Origin: Gracilibacillus timonensis
GTDB lineage: Bacteria; Bacillota; Bacilli; Bacillales; Amphibacillaceae
DNA length: 64,000 nt
Assembly (NCBI RefSeq): GCF_900086715.1
Contig: NZ_FLKH01000010.1
Span: 62,001-126,000, forward strand
Direction: 5' to 3'
Notes under the pieces: model-generated
What the model was told of the DNA's origin: nothing
Database searches by the model: none
What the model saw: only the letters and a program-made list of their open reading frames with translations
Position numbers and translations under genes: made by a program
Part shown: positions 60,625 through 64,000 of the stretch, in pieces
Layout: every line of letters begins with the position of its first letter
Position numbering within the stretch: the stretch's first letter is position 1

Positions 60625-62028
60625 CTAGCCTTCTTCATCAATATCCGTTGGCCTGCTATTTTTGACAAAGAACGACAGCCCTAATCCAATCAAGGTAATA
60701 ATAGACAGCACCAAAAATGCTGTATTGGCGCCTACAATCGCTGGGAATGCTTTCTCTGCTTGCTCTGCGATTGCTTCTGTTTGAGTCATGACCGTTACCA
60801 TGATAGCCGTTCCAACTGAAGCCGAAACATTACGCAACGTGTTATCCATAGCAGCTCCATGGGCAATCAGCCGCTTCGGAAGTTGATTCAACCCTGCCGT
60901 TGCTACTGGCATCATTACCATGGAAATGCCCAGCATACGAATCATAAACACAACGGTTAAATAAGTCATCGACGTTTTATCATCTAATATGGTATACAGA
61001 AGAGAACCAATTACCATTAAGGAGAAACCAATAATCGCGAGCCATCTGCCACCAATTCTATCAAAAATCCTGCCTGTAATCGGCGACATTAAACCAGTAA
61101 TTAATGCACCTGGTAAAATAACCAGACCAGACTGCATCGCACTAAAATCCCGGGCTTCTTGCATATATAGCGGAATCAAGGTCTCCACTGCAATCAACCC
61201 CATAAAAGCAATCATCCCTAAGGCCACCGTAAATGGAAAGATCGAGTAAGTAAACACGCGAAATTCCAACATCGGATGAGTTAATTTAAACTGGCGCAAA
61301 ATAAACCAGAGTAACGACAAGACACCGATGATCAATACAATAATCGTGACAGGCGCCGCCCAGCCATTATTACCGGCACTTGTAAATCCATATAATAATC
61401 CACCAAAACCAAACGAAGAGAGAATGACCGATAGTACATCCAGTTTTGGTTTAGCTACTTCTGTTACATTTTTCATTACAAAATAAGCAATAATAATATC
61501 AATAATCGCGATCGGTAGAATGATATAGAATAAAACCCGCCACGAATAGTGTTCTGTTACCCAACCAGACAGTGATGGCCCAATCGCAGGTGCAAAAGAA
61601 ATAACCAAACCGACCAGCCCCATTACGCTTCCTCGCTTATTCACAGGAAATATCAATAAAAACACGGTTTGCATTAATGGCAGCATCACCCCAGCACCCG
61701 CCGATTGAATAATTCGCCCCGCTAATAAAAATGAAAAATTCGGTGCCACGGCAGCGACTAATGTACCTACAGCAAATATACTCATCGCCGTGAGAAATAA
61801 TTGCCTCGTCGTAAAACGATCCATTAAAAAGGCAGTAACAGGAATCATAATTCCATTTATCATCATAAAAATCGTTGTCAGCCATTGTGCTGAATTAGCC
61901 GTAATACTCATCTCATTCATGATCGGCGGAATGGCCGTTATCATCAATGTTTGATTCAAAATCGCAATAAACGCCCCTGCTAATAACAGCGCAACGATGG
62001 TCCCTCTTTTTTCAACAGATACAGACAT
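60625..62028 (-). CDS. DHA2-family efflux MFS (second copy)
   Basis: 467 residues, about 14 membrane helices. FIAILNQTLMITAIPPIM in helix 1, QWLTTIFMMINGIMIPVTAFLMDRFTTRQLF and GAGVMLPLMQTVFLLIFPVNKRGSVMG closely parallel the pump at 41996, so the two are paralogues. No TetR gene accompanies this copy. GGGAGTG supports ATG 62028 over an upstream TTG. It lies about 100 bases beyond a DesKR-like two-component operon on the same strand and could be its target, but a separate promoter is possible. Confidence 0.9.
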   Translation of the reverse strand: MSVSVEKRGTIVALLLAGAFIAILNQTLMITAIPPIMNEMSITANSAQWLTTIFMMINGIMIPVTAFLMDRFTTRQLFLTAMSIFAVGTLVAAVAPNFSFLLAGRIIQSAGAGVMLPLMQTVFLLIFPVNKRGSVMGLVGLVISFAPAIGPSLSGWVTEHYSWRVLFYIILPIAIIDIIIAYFVMKNVTEVAKPKLDVLSVILSSFGFGGLLYGFTSAGNNGWAAPVTIIVLIIGVLSLLWFILRQFKLTHPMLEFRVFTYSIFPFTVALGMIAFMGLIAVETLIPLYMQEARDFSAMQSGLVILPGALITGLMSPITGRIFDRIGGRWLAIIGFSLMVIGSLLYTILDDKTSMTYLTVVFMIRMLGISMVMMPVATAGLNQLPKRLIAHGAAMDNTLRNVSASVGTAIMVTVMTQTEAIAEQAEKAFPAIVGANTAFLVLSIITLIGLGLSFFVKNSRPTDIDEEG

Positions 62029-62125
62029 ATGTTCACTCCCGTTCAATTAAAAATAATATAGTCACGAAAGATATTGTATGTTTTTTTAAGCAAAAAAGCA
62101 AAAAATAGTAACTACTGGCCAGCTA

Positions 62126-62725
62126 CTATTTTAACCAACCCTTTTCTTGTACTTTCGCAATTGCTTCCATACGGTTAGCTACTTCCAGCTTATCCAAAAT
62201 AATGGAGATGTAATTTCGAATGGTGCCATGGGACAGATATAGTTCCTTGGCAATTGCCTTCGTTGACTTCCCTTCTATCAATAACTCCATTACCTCCACT
62301 TCCCGTGTTGTTAGTGGGTTTTTTTCTGCAAAGGCAAGGTCAATTAATTCAGGAGAGTAGATTCGCTTTCCCTTGATAATCTGCCGGATCGATTGCATTA
62401 AATCTTCGCTTGGACTATCTTTTAGCAAATAGCCACTGACGTCCGCCTTTCTTGCACGTTCAAAATAACCAGGGCGGGCAAAAGTAGTTAAGATAATGAC
62501 CTTGCATGACTGATCCTTCAGGCGTTCTGCTGCTTCAAGACCTGTCATAACAGGCATTTCAATATCCAGCAAACAGATGTCAGGCTGTTCTTTTTCTACT
62601 AATTGCAATACCTCTGTACCATTGCTTGCCTTACCCACTACCGTCATATCATCTTCCAAATCCAGCAATGCACCTAATGCACCTAATAATAATTGTTGAT
62701 CTTCCGCAATCACCATTCGAATCAT
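62126..62725 (-). CDS. NarL/LuxR-type response regulator (DesR-like)
   Basis: 199 residues: receiver with AEDQ (7-10), phospho-acceptor Asp54 (CLLDIEMPV) and Lys in YLLKDSP; C-terminal LuxR HTH LTTREVEVMELLIEGKSTKA, then SHGTIRNYISIILDKLEV. The kinase gene ends 1 base before its start. The length and domain order match DesR/YvfU/LiaR. No fatty acid desaturase gene is seen in the window. Confidence 0.92.
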   Translation of the reverse strand: MIRMVIAEDQQLLLGALGALLDLEDDMTVVGKASNGTEVLQLVEKEQPDICLLDIEMPVMTGLEAAERLKDQSCKVIILTTFARPGYFERARKADVSGYLLKDSPSEDLMQSIRQIIKGKRIYSPELIDLAFAEKNPLTTREVEVMELLIEGKSTKAIAKELYLSHGTIRNYISIILDKLEVANRMEAIAKVQEKGWLK

Positions 62726-62726
62726 A

Positions 62727-63851
62727 TTATCCCTCCTCTATCTGCCTCAGTACGATCGGAACGGTAATCTCCACTTTAAACCCCTCCGGACTATCGGATA
62801 TATCTAAGGTGCCATTAATGAAAGAAAGACGTTCACGCATACCTTGCAATCCATTGCCTGCCTCCAGCATCCCTGACACCCCAAAACCATTATCCTCCAC
62901 CAATAAGCTGATTTCTTGCGCCGTTTCGGTTAGCTGCACTGTACACCGCTCTGCCTGACTATGCTTGACCACATTAGTAACCGCCTCTTTCAGACACATG
63001 CTTAACACACTTTCAATCAAAATGGGCATATGGGTTACATCTATCTCCACTCGCATATCATGCTTTATCTGGGCAGCCTCCATTAACTGCTTCACATGAT
63101 CTAATTCTTCCGCAAGACGAATATTCTTCATATTGGAGACCATCTCTCTCACTTCTTTTAACGCTTGTCTGGATGTACTCTGAATATCCTCTAGTTCTTT
63201 TCTAGCGGCATTGCCATCTTTCTCAATCAGCTTTGCCGCAAGCTCACTCTTCAATCCAATCATCGATAATCGCTGGCCTAATGTATCATGTAAATCACGG
63301 GCAATGCGGTTCCGCTCCTCTACAATAGCCAACTCCGCGATTTTACGATTAGCATCCTCTAACTTCACTTCTAATTCTTCTTGCTTGAGACGGTTATAAC
63401 GATTAATGGGGAGTAAAATCACCCCAAGCACCGTCATAATTAAAAAGGGCAGCTGATTTAAAAACAATGTATAATCCAGGAAAAAGCCCGCTGTAATCGC
63501 CCCTACTGTCGTCACCAAATGAAGCACATACATGGTAATAAAACCAGATTTACTACGGATGTTTCCAACAAAAAAGGCGGTGAACAACGCATAATACACA
63601 TAGCCAAATAAGATCGTCATGACCACGTTAATTAGAAATTCGATACTCAATCCGATATAAACAAGTGGTCCGTGCGAGGTGAATGTAAACCAATAGACGG
63701 CAAAAAATAGTAAGGTCACTGCCACTCCAAAACCAATCTCCCACAAAGACGTCGAACGGAAGATAAAGTAGAAGGGAAGCACACAGAAAATAATCCATAT
63801 ATATAAACTCAATCCCGTATTACGAGGGAAAATATGATACCAGTGGCGCAC
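62727..63851 (-). CDS. DesK-like sensor histidine kinase
   Basis: 374 residues: five membrane helices in the first 145 residues, a linker helix, HisKA_3 with His188 in ARDLHDTLGQRLS and a HATPase_c domain with KEAVTNVVKHSQA (N box) and DNGFGVSG, GNGLQGMRERL. His188 is at the same position as in B. subtilis DesK, the membrane-fluidity thermosensor. The start is GTG at 63851 behind GAGGAGG. The pair may sense membrane state and control the adjacent pump or an unlinked gene. Confidence 0.9.
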   Translation of the reverse strand: MRHWYHIFPRNTGLSLYIWIIFCVLPFYFIFRSTSLWEIGFGVAVTLLFFAVYWFTFTSHGPLVYIGLSIEFLINVVMTILFGYVYYALFTAFFVGNIRSKSGFITMYVLHLVTTVGAITAGFFLDYTLFLNQLPFLIMTVLGVILLPINRYNRLKQEELEVKLEDANRKIAELAIVEERNRIARDLHDTLGQRLSMIGLKSELAAKLIEKDGNAARKELEDIQSTSRQALKEVREMVSNMKNIRLAEELDHVKQLMEAAQIKHDMRVEIDVTHMPILIESVLSMCLKEAVTNVVKHSQAERCTVQLTETAQEISLLVEDNGFGVSGMLEAGNGLQGMRERLSFINGTLDISDSPEGFKVEITVPIVLRQIEEG

Positions 63852-63956
63852 AGCATTACCTCCTCTTTCATCCTGCTTGATGTTATTTTATCAGAATTAT
63901 TCATTATTCTATACTCTTATACAGAAATATATTTTTCATCATATCCCTGCATCAAA

Positions 63957-63983
63957 TAATCCCCCTAAACAGCAGGGGGATTA
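63957..63983 (-). terminator. terminator-like hairpin upstream of the kinase gene
   Basis: TAATCCCCCT and AGGGGGATTA pair perfectly around a 7-base loop. Only a weak T-rich tract (TTATTTG) follows on the minus strand. Probably ends a minus-strand gene beyond the window. Confidence 0.55.
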
Positions 63984-64000
63984 CGTTTATGATCGAATCG

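Overview
The window is chromosomal DNA from a low-GC Gram-positive, endospore-forming member of the Bacillaceae. The clues are AGGAGG-type ribosome binding sites, many intrinsic terminators, spore genes (cwlJ, a yjcA-like DUF1360 gene), a SpoIIM/DUF95 protein, and B. subtilis-like genes (cwlK, ypjP, yueI, ytzI, ylmA-like). A complete ectABC operon points to a moderately halophilic or halotolerant genus of the Gracilibacillus/Virgibacillus/Halobacillus kind; that placement is inference. No tRNA, rRNA, CRISPR array or prophage was seen.

Layout. 0-4.2 kb: truncated DUF456 gene, a DJ-1/PfpI protein and a thiamine salvage operon tenA-thiD-thiM-thiE under a TPP riboswitch with a terminator. 4.2-14.8 kb: signal peptidase I, an MFS transporter, several tiny membrane or basic proteins, ohr, a sporulation gene, an ECF-type sigma factor with a DUF4179 partner, a BASS transporter, a YlmA-like ATPase and cwlJ. 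14.8-18.6 kb: a mobile-element-like repeat, then a GH32 fructan/sucrose hydrolase and its LacI-type repressor, with an operator covering the -35 box. 18.8-24.3 kb: a Bce/Yxd-type peptide-resistance ABC transporter with a YxeA-like protein, divergent from an OmpR/HisKA two-component pair; a 146-bp tandem duplication lies between them. 24.7-29.8 kb: PerR-type catalase, ectABC behind a sigma-B-like promoter, yueI. 30-34.1 kb: an aminotransferase and a TrpXYZ-type ABC importer. 34.3-43.5 kb: amino acid oxidase, ilvD, cwlK, a ferredoxin-NADP reductase-like flavoprotein, pepT and a TetR/DHA2 efflux pair. 44.4-51.3 kb: the MoxR-DUF58-DUF4129-DUF4350-SpoIIM-RDD cluster. 51.8-58.6 kb: a DnaQ-like exonuclease with a DUF294 nucleotidyltransferase, amt with two perfect TnrA/GlnR boxes, metA, ypjP and an MBL hydrolase. 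58.8-60.4 kb: an IS3-family element. 60.6-64 kb: a second DHA2 pump and a DesKR-type two-component system.

The most unusual content is repetitive and intergenic. (1) Tandem arrays of 50/51-bp units, each holding an inverted repeat whose arms co-vary between units, lie at 35.45, 51.44 and 58.67-60.5 kb, mostly between convergent genes, with a single unit at 13.4 kb. (2) The IS3 element sits inside one of these arrays; removing it plus a 4-bp duplication restores the 51-bp period exactly. (3) A 549-bp element with perfect 25-bp terminal inverted repeats (15.3-15.8 kb) shares its outer ends with degenerate copies at 24.4 and 6.8-7.0 kb. These ends carry an extended -10 promoter motif, and each copy lies next to a terminator. 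(4) Further families are a REP-like hairpin (22.0 and 45.4 kb), a 229-bp TIR element (43.75 kb) and a 42-bp array (56.7 kb).

Many genes fit life in a saline, oxidant- and antibiotic-rich habitat: ectoine synthesis, catalase and Ohr, antimicrobial-peptide ABC transport, two DHA2 pumps, and nitrogen, thiamine and fructan scavenging.
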